Shown here: piece after piece, positions 1 to 8,693 of the stretch
Numbering within the stretch: the first letter of the stretch is position 1
How the letters are laid out: each line of letters begins with the position of its first letter
NCBI GenBank assembly: GCA_947627115.1
Contig: CANQUQ010000005.1
Span: 92,263-156,262 of the forward strand
Origin: an uncultured Acetatifactor sp.
Lineage (GTDB): Bacteria > Bacillota > Clostridia > Lachnospirales > Lachnospiraceae
DNA length: 64,000 nt
Reading direction: 5' to 3'
Notes under the pieces: generated by a model
The model's database searches: none
What the model saw: only the letters and a program-made list of their open reading frames with translations
What the model was told of the DNA's origin: nothing
Program-made: the position numbers and the translations under genes

Positions 1-771
1 GGATCTGACGTAGGTAGGGTTTTCCATTGCGATCCGGATATGTCTGCCCAAAATCTTTTCCAGCAGCAGAAGAAGATAGTCGTTTCCGGCGCCTACAATG
101 ATCTGCTCCGGTCTGCAGTTGACTCCCCGCGAGGAATGCAGATAGCGGCTGATGGCGGCCCTGAGTTCATAGTCGCCCTGAACCTCGCCTCTGGCGAACA
201 GATCGCTGTTGGCGTAAGTCAGGATATTTTTCGTGAGCTTTTTCCAGACGCTGAAAGGAAAGCCTGACATATCGATATCATAGGGCGAAAAATCCCACGG
301 GCAGACCTCTCCCCGCCGGCCGGCGCTTTCTGGCTCCGCCGCGGAGGCAGAGACGCCGGACACCTTGCCCCCGGCGGAGCCGGCAGGAAGCTGTCCCTGT
401 ACCCGGCTCTGTTCCTCCAGCCGGCTCTGCCCCCGCACCTGGCTCTGCCCCTCCAGTCGGCTCTGCCTCTGCATCTGGCTCTGCACCTGCATCTGGCTCT
501 GCCCCTCCAGCCGGAACAGCTCCTCTATGGAGCATACAAAATATCCCCTGCGGGGCCTGGATTCGATATACCCCTCCGCCGACAGCTGCCCGTAGGCATA
601 ATCCACCGTGCTTCTGGCCACCTGAAGATATTCCGCCAGAAAACGCGCGGAGGGGAGCCGCTCGCCTGCCAGCAGCTTCCCCTCCCTGATCTCCTTTTTG
701 ATATGCTCATAAATCTGCTCGTACAGACAGACCTTTCCGTCCGTCCTGAGCCGGATCGTCATTTCATACAT
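1..771 (-). CDS. MocR/PdxR-type GntR-family regulator (3' end outside window)
   Basis: Only the first 257 codons are present; the frame runs off the left edge open. Residues about 1-75 form a GntR winged helix-turn-helix (YEQIYEHIKKEIREGKL, then SARFLAEYLQVARSTVDYAY). A repetitive Gln/Ser/Arg linker follows, then the start of a fold-type I aminotransferase-like domain (PEQIIVGAGNDYLLLLLEKI). MocR regulators use this domain to bind PLP or an amine ligand rather than for catalysis. The start is the ATG 9 bases after the upstream DUF2225 stop, so the gene probably ends the long minus-strand run; an in-frame ATG three codons later is possible. Target genes lie outside the window. The family call is firm and the ligand is unknown. 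Confidence 0.85.
   Translation of the reverse strand, partial: MYEMTIRLRTDGKVCLYEQIYEHIKKEIREGKLLAGERLPSARFLAEYLQVARSTVDYAYGQLSAEGYIESRPRRGYFVCSIEELFRLEGQSQMQVQSQMQRQSRLEGQSQVRGQSRLEEQSRVQGQLPAGSAGGKVSGVSASAAEPESAGRRGEVCPWDFSPYDIDMSGFPFSVWKKLTKNILTYANSDLFARGEVQGDYELRAAISRYLHSSRGVNCRPEQIIVGAGNDYLLLLLEKILGRHIRIAMENPTYVRS
407..514 (-). repeat. six 18-bp coding repeats in the MocR linker
   Basis: Six tandem 18-base units (407-424, 425-442, 443-460, 461-478, 479-496, 497-514), each close to CTCTGCCCCTCCAGCCGG on the plus strand. In the gene's frame they encode six-residue units alternating between RLEGQS and MQVQS types, forming a hydrophilic linker between the DNA-binding and effector domains. 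Units stay in frame, so copy-number change would alter linker length without breaking the gene. Confidence 0.85.
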
Positions 772-780
772 TGCGTCGAC

Positions 781-1629
781 CTATTTCTTTTTCAGCTCTT
801 TCAGTATCTGTTCCTTCAGATCTCTTGCCTTATCCTTCATGCGGGGATTGGCCGCAGTCGAGCCGAGCACCGAGGCGATCATCCGGCTGGCAACATCGTA
901 TTTCTTAAATCTGGAAGCCAGCACCGCCAGCAGATAGTCCACCGTGGTCTCGTCCATGCCGCACATGGGATAGCCTTCGGTCTGCCTTGCCTCCGCAAAG
1001 CCCTTATATGCATTCTGAAGAAATTCGTTCTCCTGCTTTTCCAGCTCCGCGATCCGTTTTGCATCGGCGCTGCCCTCTGCCAGAAGACTTTCCCTGTAGC
1101 CTCTGGCGATCCAGCCGCTCTTCAGGCAGATGTAAGCCTTCTCACTTGCTCTGGATTTCTTCACTACGGCATTCACCAGCGCAAGCTTATAGCGCTCCAG
1201 CGCTTCCTTATAGGTATAGATGGGATCATCGTACTCCGGGACCTGGATCGATGCGCTGATCTTCTCCTTGATGAGCCTTGCCTGGGGCTGGGTGATCTTA
1301 TCGAAAAATCTGCTCAGCGCCGCATAACCGCACTTGGGGCACAGGATCACGTCGTATTTGTTGGGGTCGATGAGATCGTACCTGGCCCTCAGGTCGGGAT
1401 CCGTTCCCAAAAGCTTGGCCTTGCCCGACTTCACCGCCTTGGACGGGAAATTCAGATCGCAGACCGGACAGACATAGGTCTTGTCAAAGACTATATCCTT
1501 TTCTTCTATCCGGGCTGCAGCGGCAGATTTCGCCCTGGCAGCCTCCTTCTCTTTTTCTTCGTCCGCGAAGATATCCATATCCTCCAGACCGCTCAGCCCT
1601 AAACTGTCCAATCCTGATAACAGTCCCAT
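781..1629 (-). CDS. DUF2225 family protein
   Basis: The 282-residue protein has two Cys pairs, VCPVCDLNF and ILCPKCGYA, about 45 residues apart, the layout of a DUF2225 zinc-ribbon-like N-terminal region. The rest is helical and TPR-like (YKEALERYKLAL, KAYICLKSGW), ending in a charged Lys-rich tail. I chose the second ATG (MGLLSG) because AGAGAGG lies 7 bases before it, while the ATG eight codons upstream has no ribosome site. The gene lies downstream of glnS and 9 bases before the MocR regulator. No function is established for the family; metal binding is inferred from the Cys pairs. Confidence 0.8.
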   Translation of the reverse strand: MGLLSGLDSLGLSGLEDMDIFADEEKEKEAARAKSAAAARIEEKDIVFDKTYVCPVCDLNFPSKAVKSGKAKLLGTDPDLRARYDLIDPNKYDVILCPKCGYAALSRFFDKITQPQARLIKEKISASIQVPEYDDPIYTYKEALERYKLALVNAVVKKSRASEKAYICLKSGWIARGYRESLLAEGSADAKRIAELEKQENEFLQNAYKGFAEARQTEGYPMCGMDETTVDYLLAVLASRFKKYDVASRMIASVLGSTAANPRMKDKARDLKEQILKELKKK

Positions 1630-1722
1630 ATCAATACCTCTCTGTCTTTCCATAGACTGCGCCGCTGCGGCGGTTCTGTTCCGGCCGCAGACACAGTTAT
1701 TTATATTATACGCCCAATATGC

Positions 1723-3438
1723 TCATTCTGCCTTTGGCAGCACAAAAGAACTTTTCAGGGAGACAATGCGGTTGAACACCAATGCGCTGTCCGTGGAATC
1801 CTTTGCATCCACACAGAAAAATCCCTGTCTCACGAACTGAAATCTGTCATAGGCCTTCGCCCCCGCAAAGGCGGGCTCCAGCTTGCAATTCCCCAGCACT
1901 GTCAGGGAGCACGGGTTCAGGTTCAGACTTCCGTCCTCGTTGTATACGCCCTTCTCCTCATCGATGATGTTCTCATAAAGCCTTGCCTCAGCGGTGATGG
2001 CCGTGGGAGCATTCACCCAGTGTATGGTGCCTTTGACCTTTCTGCCGTCGGGACTGTTGCCGCCTTTGGAGGCAGGGTCATAAGTACAGTGCACCTCGAT
2101 GACCTGTCCGCTCTCATCCTTGACGCAGCCCGTGCATCTCACAAAGTATGCATTCATCAGCCGCACCTCATTGCCGGGAAACATCCGGAAGTACTTTTTG
2201 GGCGGTTCCTCCATAAAGTCCTCGCGCTCTATATACAGTTCCCTGCTGAAAGGGATCTCCCGGCTTCCCAGGCCCTCGTTTTCGGGATTGTTGATTCCGG
2301 GCAGCATCTCCGTCCGGCCTTCCGGGTAGTTGTCGACGATCAGCTTTACGGGATCCAGTATCGCCATATAGCGGGGCGCTTTCGCCTTCAGGTCCTCGCG
2401 GATACAGTATTCCAGAGCCGCATAATCCGCGACGGAATTGGCCTTGGACACGCCGCACAGCTCCACGAACATTTTGATGGACTCCGGGGTGAACCCGCGG
2501 CGCCTCAGAGCGGCGATAGACACCAGCCTGGGATCGTCCCAGCCGTCCACAATGCCGTCCTGCACCAGCTTTTTGATATATCTTTTGCCTGTGACCACAT
2601 TTTTCAGATACAGCTTTGCGAACTCGATCTGTCTGGGAGGAACAGGATACTCCAGCTCTCTCACCACCCAGTCGTAAAGAGGTCTGTGGTCCTCGAACTC
2701 CAGCGTACAGATGGAGTGGGTGATTCCCTCGATGGCATCCTCTATGGGATGTGCAAAATCGTACATGGGGTAGATGCACCATGCGTCTCCGGTATTGTGA
2801 TGAGACATGTGGGCCACGCGATAGAGCACGGGATCACGCATGTTGATATTGGGAGATGCCATATCGATGCGGGCCCGCAGCACTTTCTCCCCATCCCCAT
2901 ACTTTCCTTCCTTCATCTCCCTGAACAGCTGCAGATTTTCCTCCACGGTGCGGCTGCTGAACGGATCCTCCCGGCCCGGCTGTGTCAGACTGCCCCGGTA
3001 TTCCTTTATCTGCTCCGCCGTCAGATCGGACACGTAAGCCTTGCCCTTTTTGATGAGCTTTACCGCCGCTTCATACATCTGCCCGAAGTAATCGGAGGCA
3101 AAGAACAGTCTGTCCTCCCAGTCGGCGCCCAGCCACTGTATGTCAGCCTTGATGGACTCGACGAACTCTATGTCCTCCTTGGTAGGATTGGTGTCGTCAA
3201 AGCGCATGTTGAATTTGCCGTTATATTTTTGGGCCAGACCGTAGTTCAAAAGTATGCTCTTCGCATGACCGATGTGCAGATATCCGTTGGGCTCCGGCGG
3301 AAAGCGAGTGTGCACGGTATCGTAGACACCCTCCGCCAGATCCTTATCTATGAGCATCTCTATAAAATTCTTAGACTCTGTCTTGGACTCCGTCTTGGAT
3401 TCTGTCTTAGACTCTGTCTTGAGCTCCGTCTCACTCAT
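1723..3438 (-). CDS. glnS: glutaminyl-tRNA synthetase
   Basis: Class I GlnRS that attaches Gln to tRNA(Gln) in the cytoplasm. The 571-residue protein has the nucleotide-binding motif [10 protein letters not shown] near residue 50, the conserved VDGWDDPRL and [13 protein letters not shown] segments, and a complete anticodon-binding beta-barrel region. The KMSKS position reads VVTGKR, a departure from E. coli VMSKR. I prefer the ATG giving MSETELK because AAGG stands 9 bases upstream; the first in-frame ATG is three codons earlier. The N-terminus carries TESK repeats outside the conserved fold. With GlnRS present, the GatCAB at 15.2-18.5 kb is not needed for Gln-tRNA. Confidence 0.95.
   Translation of the reverse strand: MSETELKTESKTESKTESKTESKNFIEMLIDKDLAEGVYDTVHTRFPPEPNGYLHIGHAKSILLNYGLAQKYNGKFNMRFDDTNPTKEDIEFVESIKADIQWLGADWEDRLFFASDYFGQMYEAAVKLIKKGKAYVSDLTAEQIKEYRGSLTQPGREDPFSSRTVEENLQLFREMKEGKYGDGEKVLRARIDMASPNINMRDPVLYRVAHMSHHNTGDAWCIYPMYDFAHPIEDAIEGITHSICTLEFEDHRPLYDWVVRELEYPVPPRQIEFAKLYLKNVVTGKRYIKKLVQDGIVDGWDDPRLVSIAALRRRGFTPESIKMFVELCGVSKANSVADYAALEYCIREDLKAKAPRYMAILDPVKLIVDNYPEGRTEMLPGINNPENEGLGSREIPFSRELYIEREDFMEEPPKKYFRMFPGNEVRLMNAYFVRCTGCVKDESGQVIEVHCTYDPASKGGNSPDGRKVKGTIHWVNAPTAITAEARLYENIIDEEKGVYNEDGSLNLNPCSLTVLGNCKLEPAFAGAKAYDRFQFVRQGFFCVDAKDSTDSALVFNRIVSLKSSFVLPKAE
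3371..3430 (-). repeat. five 12-bp repeats at the glnS 5' end
   Basis: Five tandem 12-base units from 3371, each close to TTAGACTCTGTC on the plus strand. They encode the repeat (K)TES within the first 25 residues of GlnRS. Units differ only at a few bases, mostly synonymous, which suggests recent slippage expansion under protein-level constraint. Confidence 0.85.
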
Positions 3439-3488
3439 ATGATACATCCTTACCTTTCCAGGAAGCCTGCCGCTTCCCTATCTAAGTA

Positions 3489-5930
3489 TCATAGCACATC
3501 TTCCGCCGCCTTAGCAAGCAGTTCTTCCACGCTGTAGACCGGCACCGTACACATGCCCTCGGAGTCACTCTTCAGGAAGACCCTGCCGTTCTCCGCATCC
3601 ACGCCGGACAGACCCTCCATGACGGCCAACGGCCTGCACTGAGGGTCCAGCATATAGCCGTAAGAATATCCCCCAATGTAAATGTTTCCCCCGCTGTCCG
3701 TCCCCAGCCAATGCTGCAGCGATTCCACATCCGTCATGGTGTTGACCAGGCTCATGTCTGCCGTCCGGTAGATCTCCAATGTCCCGTCGGTGTAATACAC
3801 GAACACCGTGGTCTTTTCCGGATCGTAGAAAATACAGGACGCCAGCGCCGCCTTCACCAGTCCCATTTCCTCCGCCTGCTGCCTGGCCTCGTTCCCCTGG
3901 TAGGCTTCCGTCTCCGGCACCTGCACTTCACCGCTGTAGGGGGTCAGATCCTCCCCCCGGCTGAAGGTGTAATATGTGACCTTGTTGTCCTGATACGGCA
4001 GCACCAGAAAGCCGTTCCCCGCCACCATGAATTTCTTGACATTCTGGGAGTGGCTGATGAACCGGCCGACCACATAGTAATCCTCAGCGATATCCGACAT
4101 GATGACATGATACTCGCCGCTGCGGGTGAATGTGACATAGGCATCTGTGTCGATAAAAACGGCACATCCCGCCACATTGGTGCCGTAGGGCAGGACGGCG
4201 GCCTCGGAACCGTCCTCAAGCCGCAGCAGGAACGCCTCGAAGGTGCCCACCACCAGCATATTTTCCGCGCCGTCCGCGCTGGGCAGCATCAGACCGTTGC
4301 CGAAGGTGTCCAGCACCTGTTCCCACAGAATGTGCCCCGTCCCGATCTCAAAGGCAATCACCGTGGTCTCTATATTGATATAATCGTCGTTATGTTCGTT
4401 CAGCATCACATACGCAGCACCGTCCCGGTACCGAATCTCCTTCACAGAACGCGCTTCCAGGTCCAGCGGCGGGTACTTTTCCCCCGTCTCCAGGTCCCAG
4501 ATCTGCAGGCGGCCCCGGTCCTCCTCCAGCTCCACCTCCTGAAACGCCAGATACCTTCCGTCCCCGCTCACGTTGAAGAACTGACGGTTATAGTCCCTGT
4601 CGCTGTAGGTCTCCCTGACCTCGAAGGTCTCCCCGTCCAGAATGCATACCTCGCCGAATTTGTGGAGTATCAGATACTTCCCCTCCGGGTCCGCATAGAC
4701 CTCTCTCACAAACGGCTGATCCTCCCTGCGCACCGCTTGACCGGCGTCAATGTCATATTCCACGATCTGGGAATCGCCGTTCAAATAGACAATGCGGTCA
4801 TTTCCCAGCACCTGGAAGGAATTTTCCCCCGCATAATTTTCCAGATCCCGGATCTCTCCCAGCTTGTTTCCCGTGATCGTGTCCCACACGGTCAGACAGT
4901 TGGAATTGTCGAAGGTCACAAGCTTACTTCTGTCCACGGTCTGCTTCATGCAGTCTATGATTCCCACAGTCGTCATCTGGTGCAGTGGCTTGGCGGAATA
5001 ACCGTTGTCATAGACAGCCAGGCTTTCCGTCAGAACGAACTGTGCCTCCGGAGTGTAGGGCATCGGATTCCCGTCGGAGGATGTCAGCGCGCTGTATGCG
5101 GTCTTCACCGCTTCCCTCCTGTCCCCGGCGTCCAGCAGGCGCTGGGCCTCCTGTGCCAGCCCCAGGGCCTGATGACTCAGCAGCAGCTCGTTCTGCTGCC
5201 GGATAGCCTCGTTCTGCTGCAGAATCTCCTCCGCCTGCGCCTCGATTCTGGCCTTCTGGCTCCGGATCCGCAGCGTCATGACCGTGCTCACCAGACCGAA
5301 GGCGAGACATACGGCGCCCACGCCCAGAGAGGCAGCCAGGATACGCTTCAGGCGTCTCTCCCTGTGACGCTGGCGCAGATCGTCGTAATTCACGGAGAAC
5401 ATGGGGGCCAGCAGCCGCAGAAGTTCCGTCTTCAGAGCTTTTTTCACGGCCCTTTTATCTTTTCCCCGGATATCTGCCGCAAGCGGTTCCACGGGAATCC
5501 GCTCAGTATGCGTGGTTCCGTCGGCCTCCGTCACGGTCTCCTCCCGGTACAGGAGCTCATCCGGGAACGACTCCGACGGCTCGCCCTCGATAAGCACCGC
5601 CAGGACCTTCTCGCGGCCGTGCATACCAATAAAGGTCTCTATCTCCTTTTTGCACCACAGGGATTGTCTGATCCTGGGGGAACAGATCACGATCAGGAAT
5701 TCCGACGAAGCCAGCGCCCGCATGATGGGGTCCTCCAGATTATCGGTCAGCGGCAGTTCGTCCTTGTCCCGAAAGACACGGTTTATGCGCTTTCGGCCAT
5801 CCGTCTGTGTCCTGGAGAGTTTTCCGGGCAGCCGGAACGCTTCCATCTGTCTGTGCAGCAGCTCCGCCGCATATTTATCCGGCTCCGTGTGCCTGTAACT
5901 GATAAATGCATCGTATTCATACTGTTTCAT
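3489..5930 (-). CDS. TIR-domain membrane protein with C-terminal beta-propeller-like region
   Basis: An 813-residue protein. Residues 1-130 are a TIR domain: MKQYEYDAFISYRH at the start, then SLWCKKEIETF with W92, C93 and the Glu (E96) that is catalytic in NAD-cleaving TIR enzymes. Residues about 197-219 form one membrane helix (LAASLGVGAVCLAFGLVSTVM), followed by a Gln/Glu-rich coiled coil to about 260. From about 300 to the end, beta-rich repeats with LTVWDTITGNKLGEI and LQIWDLETGEKYP resemble WD40 or PQQ-type propellers. The predicted layout is cytoplasmic TIR and extracellular sensor, which is inference. The start follows GGTGAG and overlaps the DHH gene by 14 bases. NADase activity is not proven. 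Confidence 0.8.
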   Translation of the reverse strand: MKQYEYDAFISYRHTEPDKYAAELLHRQMEAFRLPGKLSRTQTDGRKRINRVFRDKDELPLTDNLEDPIMRALASSEFLIVICSPRIRQSLWCKKEIETFIGMHGREKVLAVLIEGEPSESFPDELLYREETVTEADGTTHTERIPVEPLAADIRGKDKRAVKKALKTELLRLLAPMFSVNYDDLRQRHRERRLKRILAASLGVGAVCLAFGLVSTVMTLRIRSQKARIEAQAEEILQQNEAIRQQNELLLSHQALGLAQEAQRLLDAGDRREAVKTAYSALTSSDGNPMPYTPEAQFVLTESLAVYDNGYSAKPLHQMTTVGIIDCMKQTVDRSKLVTFDNSNCLTVWDTITGNKLGEIRDLENYAGENSFQVLGNDRIVYLNGDSQIVEYDIDAGQAVRREDQPFVREVYADPEGKYLILHKFGEVCILDGETFEVRETYSDRDYNRQFFNVSGDGRYLAFQEVELEEDRGRLQIWDLETGEKYPPLDLEARSVKEIRYRDGAAYVMLNEHNDDYINIETTVIAFEIGTGHILWEQVLDTFGNGLMLPSADGAENMLVVGTFEAFLLRLEDGSEAAVLPYGTNVAGCAVFIDTDAYVTFTRSGEYHVIMSDIAEDYYVVGRFISHSQNVKKFMVAGNGFLVLPYQDNKVTYYTFSRGEDLTPYSGEVQVPETEAYQGNEARQQAEEMGLVKAALASCIFYDPEKTTVFVYYTDGTLEIYRTADMSLVNTMTDVESLQHWLGTDSGGNIYIGGYSYGYMLDPQCRPLAVMEGLSGVDAENGRVFLKSDSEGMCTVPVYSVEELLAKAAEDVL

Positions 5931-7431
5931 CATAGCTCTCACCAAAAATGTTTCTTTCCACGACATACACATCGTGAAGGTCGTCGCAGCGGACCGCCAG
6001 ATAATCTCCCGGCTGGCCCTGCATATATTTCTCCTTGTCCCAGGCGGTGAACACCTTGACTCCCTTTTCCAGCTCCTTTGCGTAGATCTTTACTTCTCCG
6101 GTGGGCACGCAGACGCGGGCGTAATCCGTCAGGCGCAGTGTGCTGCCTTCCGCGCGGTCCTTGATCGTGGGCGTATACTCCAGCTCCCCGCCGTGGCGGT
6201 ACTTTTGATCCACAATTTCATAGGAACGCCGGAATTTTTCCCGCCGGTTGGGATATACCTCTCCCTTCAGTCCGATGATGATGTAGAGATCCTCCTCCAC
6301 CGTCAGGTCGATATCCCCCTCCAGAGTACGGATGGTGATGGGCGTACCCACAGGGAGCACCTCGTCCGCCTTCACATAGCCCACGGGTATCCTGCGCTTC
6401 TTATATTTTTTCATGCTGCCTATGTCCGCCTGATATTCCTCCGCATAGATCAGCTCAAAGCTGTCAAAATACTGTGTCATGCGGTTGTTAAAGTAAGCCT
6501 CCGTATGCAGCGTGGGAAAATTTTTTTCATAGCGCCACCGGCTGATAAAGCCTCCCGCCTTCTCGTAATGTCCGCCTCCGGAGCCGATATCCTTGGCCAG
6601 AAAGGCAGCCAGTTCACTGGCGTTCACCTCTTTAATGCAGCTGCGCACGGAAAATTTGTAACCGTCCGGCACCTCGTTGAACACGACACAGCTCTTGATC
6701 GCATCCACCTGCAGCAGGAAATCACTGATCAGGCCCAAAATATTGGGATCACAGGGCTGCGCCTTGATGACTGCGAACTCATAGTCGTCATTATAGCTGT
6801 ACCGGATCATGGCAATGCCGGCAATCTCCAGCTCTTTTAAAGAAAGATTGGAATTCCGGAACAGAGTGATAAGACTCTTATCCGGGTTCAGCGCCTCCCG
6901 CATATCCATGTCCAGAGGATTGTACAGCTCCGAAAATTGATTGGTATCCGTATACAGACCGTAGTAGAGGGCCGTGCCCAGGCTTGCGTCACTGTCCACG
7001 GCAAATCCCTCGTCCGTCAGCATCTTCCACACAAGTGTGGAACAGCTTCCCAGATTCGGACTGATAACGCTGAGCTCAATATTTTTCGTCTCCACCTGGT
7101 GATGATCGATAATGGCAATATGATCCGCAGTGAGCCCGGTCACATTGCCGGCTCCGTACTGGCAGTCCACCGTGATCAACAGCCCCTCCACCGACGCGGG
7201 GCCCTGATTCCTCGGCTGCACATATTCCACCGGCAGCTTCAGCTTTTCCACCATCAGGCGCAGATTCGACTTCTGTATCTGGGTCCTGCCGCTGTACACA
7301 AGATGCACATCTTTTCCCCTGCTTTGAAAATAACAGTACAGACCGTAGCCGGAGGCAAGGGCATCTGCATCCGGATTGTCATGACATTGAATGGTTATCC
7401 TGCCGTATTTTTCCAGGTCCGATAATTTCAT
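5917..7431 (-). CDS. DHH-family phosphoesterase with C-terminal extension
   Basis: A 504-residue DHH phosphoesterase. Metal-binding motifs are in order: HDNPDAD (residues 17-23), VDCQYG with D89, and IDHHQ (109-112). A DHHA1-like motif GSGGGHYEKAGG lies near residue 285. This is the NrnA/GdpP-type catalytic fold, which cleaves short oligonucleotides, pAp or cyclic dinucleotides. Residues about 330-504 form an extra region rich in beta strands that I cannot name. There is no membrane, PAS or GGDEF domain, so it is not a canonical GdpP. Start ATG has GGAGA upstream. It sits between AICAR transformylase and the TIR gene, with which it overlaps. Confidence 0.85.
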   Translation of the reverse strand: MKLSDLEKYGRITIQCHDNPDADALASGYGLYCYFQSRGKDVHLVYSGRTQIQKSNLRLMVEKLKLPVEYVQPRNQGPASVEGLLITVDCQYGAGNVTGLTADHIAIIDHHQVETKNIELSVISPNLGSCSTLVWKMLTDEGFAVDSDASLGTALYYGLYTDTNQFSELYNPLDMDMREALNPDKSLITLFRNSNLSLKELEIAGIAMIRYSYNDDYEFAVIKAQPCDPNILGLISDFLLQVDAIKSCVVFNEVPDGYKFSVRSCIKEVNASELAAFLAKDIGSGGGHYEKAGGFISRWRYEKNFPTLHTEAYFNNRMTQYFDSFELIYAEEYQADIGSMKKYKKRRIPVGYVKADEVLPVGTPITIRTLEGDIDLTVEEDLYIIIGLKGEVYPNRREKFRRSYEIVDQKYRHGGELEYTPTIKDRAEGSTLRLTDYARVCVPTGEVKIYAKELEKGVKVFTAWDKEKYMQGQPGDYLAVRCDDLHDVYVVERNIFGESYDETV

Positions 7432-7473
7432 AGAATTTCTCCGTTCATATCCAATCAGGTTCGTCGGTTCAGA

Positions 7474-8652
7474 TCAGTGATGAAACAGGCGCATGCCGGT
7501 AAATGCCATCACCATATTATATTTGTTGCAGCAGTCGATCACCGCGTCGTCCCTGACGGAGCCTCCCGGCTGAACAACATATTTTACACCGCTCTTTCTC
7601 GCTCTTTCAATATTGTCCGAGAACGGGAAGAAGGCATCCGATCCCAGCGTCACATCCTGCAGTCTGTCCAGCCATGCCCGCTTCTCCTCCTGGGTGAACA
7701 CCGGCGGCTTTACCCGGAAGGTCTTTTCCCATACGCCGTCCGCAAGCACGTCCATGAACTCATCGCCCATATATACATCGATGGCGTTATCCCTGTCGGC
7801 CCTTCCAAGACCCTCCGCGAACTGCAGTCCCATGACCTGGGGCGACTGCCGCAGGAACCAGTTATCCGCCTTGGAGCCGGCCAAGCGGGTACAGTGGATC
7901 CTGGACTGCTGTCCTGCTCCGATACCTATGGCCTGACCGTCCTTCACATAGCACACGGAGTTGGACTGCGTATATTTCAAGGTAATCAGAGCGATCTTCA
8001 TATCGATCAGAGCATTTTGAGGAATTTCCTGATTCCGCGTCACAATATTGGACAGCAGACCGCTGTTGATATCCAGCTCGTTCCGCCCCTGCTCAAAGGT
8101 GATGCCGTAGACCTGTTTTTTCTCCTGAGGTCCGGGCACATAGTCCTCATCCATCTGGAGCACGTTATAGTTTCCTTTCTTCTTCTCCTTCAACAGTGCC
8201 AGCGCCTCCTCCGTGTAGCCCGGCGCAATGACGCCGTCAGACACTTCTCTCTTGATGAGTCTGGCGGTATCCGCATCGCAAATGTCAGACAGCGCAATAA
8301 AGTCTCCGAAAGAGGACATTCTGTCAGCTCCCCTTGCCCTTGCGTATGCGCACGCCAGAGGGGACAGATCGCCCAGATCGTCCACCCAGTAGATTTTTGC
8401 CAGCGTGCTGTCAAGAGGCAGTCCCACGGCAGCTCCCGCAGGAGACACATGCTTGAAGGACGCCGCAGCCGGAAGTCCGGTGGCCTCCCGCAGCTCTCTC
8501 ACCAGCTGCCAGCCGTTGAAGGCATCCAGAAAATTGATATAGCCGGGTCTGCCGTTCAGGACGCTGACCGGCAGCTCGCTTCCGTCCTCCATATAGATCC
8601 TGGAAGGCTTTTGGTTGGGATTGCATCCGTATTTCAATTCGATCTCTTTCAT
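7474..8652 (-). CDS. purH: AICAR transformylase (standalone PurH C-terminal domain)
   Basis: Converts AICAR (ZMP) plus 10-formyl-THF to FAICAR, the penultimate step of IMP synthesis. At 392 residues the protein contains only the transformylase part of PurH; there is no N-terminal MGS-like cyclohydrolase domain. Conserved segments include ELKYGCNPNQKPSRIY, AASFKHVSPAGAAVGLPL (the KH catalytic region), TQSNSVCYVKDGQAIGIGAG and VQPGGSVRD. The ATG follows GGAGAAGAGAGA. The upstream neighbour purO supplies the missing cyclohydrolase, and both lie behind a ZTP riboswitch that senses this enzyme's substrate family. The name purH is conventional only; the protein is half of the usual enzyme. Confidence 0.93.
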   Translation of the reverse strand: MKEIELKYGCNPNQKPSRIYMEDGSELPVSVLNGRPGYINFLDAFNGWQLVRELREATGLPAAASFKHVSPAGAAVGLPLDSTLAKIYWVDDLGDLSPLACAYARARGADRMSSFGDFIALSDICDADTARLIKREVSDGVIAPGYTEEALALLKEKKKGNYNVLQMDEDYVPGPQEKKQVYGITFEQGRNELDINSGLLSNIVTRNQEIPQNALIDMKIALITLKYTQSNSVCYVKDGQAIGIGAGQQSRIHCTRLAGSKADNWFLRQSPQVMGLQFAEGLGRADRDNAIDVYMGDEFMDVLADGVWEKTFRVKPPVFTQEEKRAWLDRLQDVTLGSDAFFPFSDNIERARKSGVKYVVQPGGSVRDDAVIDCCNKYNMVMAFTGMRLFHH

Positions 8653-8693
8653 TCTCTCTTCTCCGTCTCGATTTTTTTCGGCCCTGGGGCCCG

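Noticed and set aside
278..535. Minus-strand ORF with repeated AEPGAGAEP units
   Set aside because: It is an out-of-frame reading of the 18-bp repeats in the MocR linker; the real frame continues into the HTH and aminotransferase-like domains.
3711..6050. 779-codon plus-strand ORF opposite the TIR gene
   Set aside because: It is antisense to a gene with clear TIR and propeller motifs, has no ribosome site, and is rich in His, Gln, Arg and Leu as expected from the reverse of GC-rich codons. Long antisense ORFs of this kind occur opposite most genes here.
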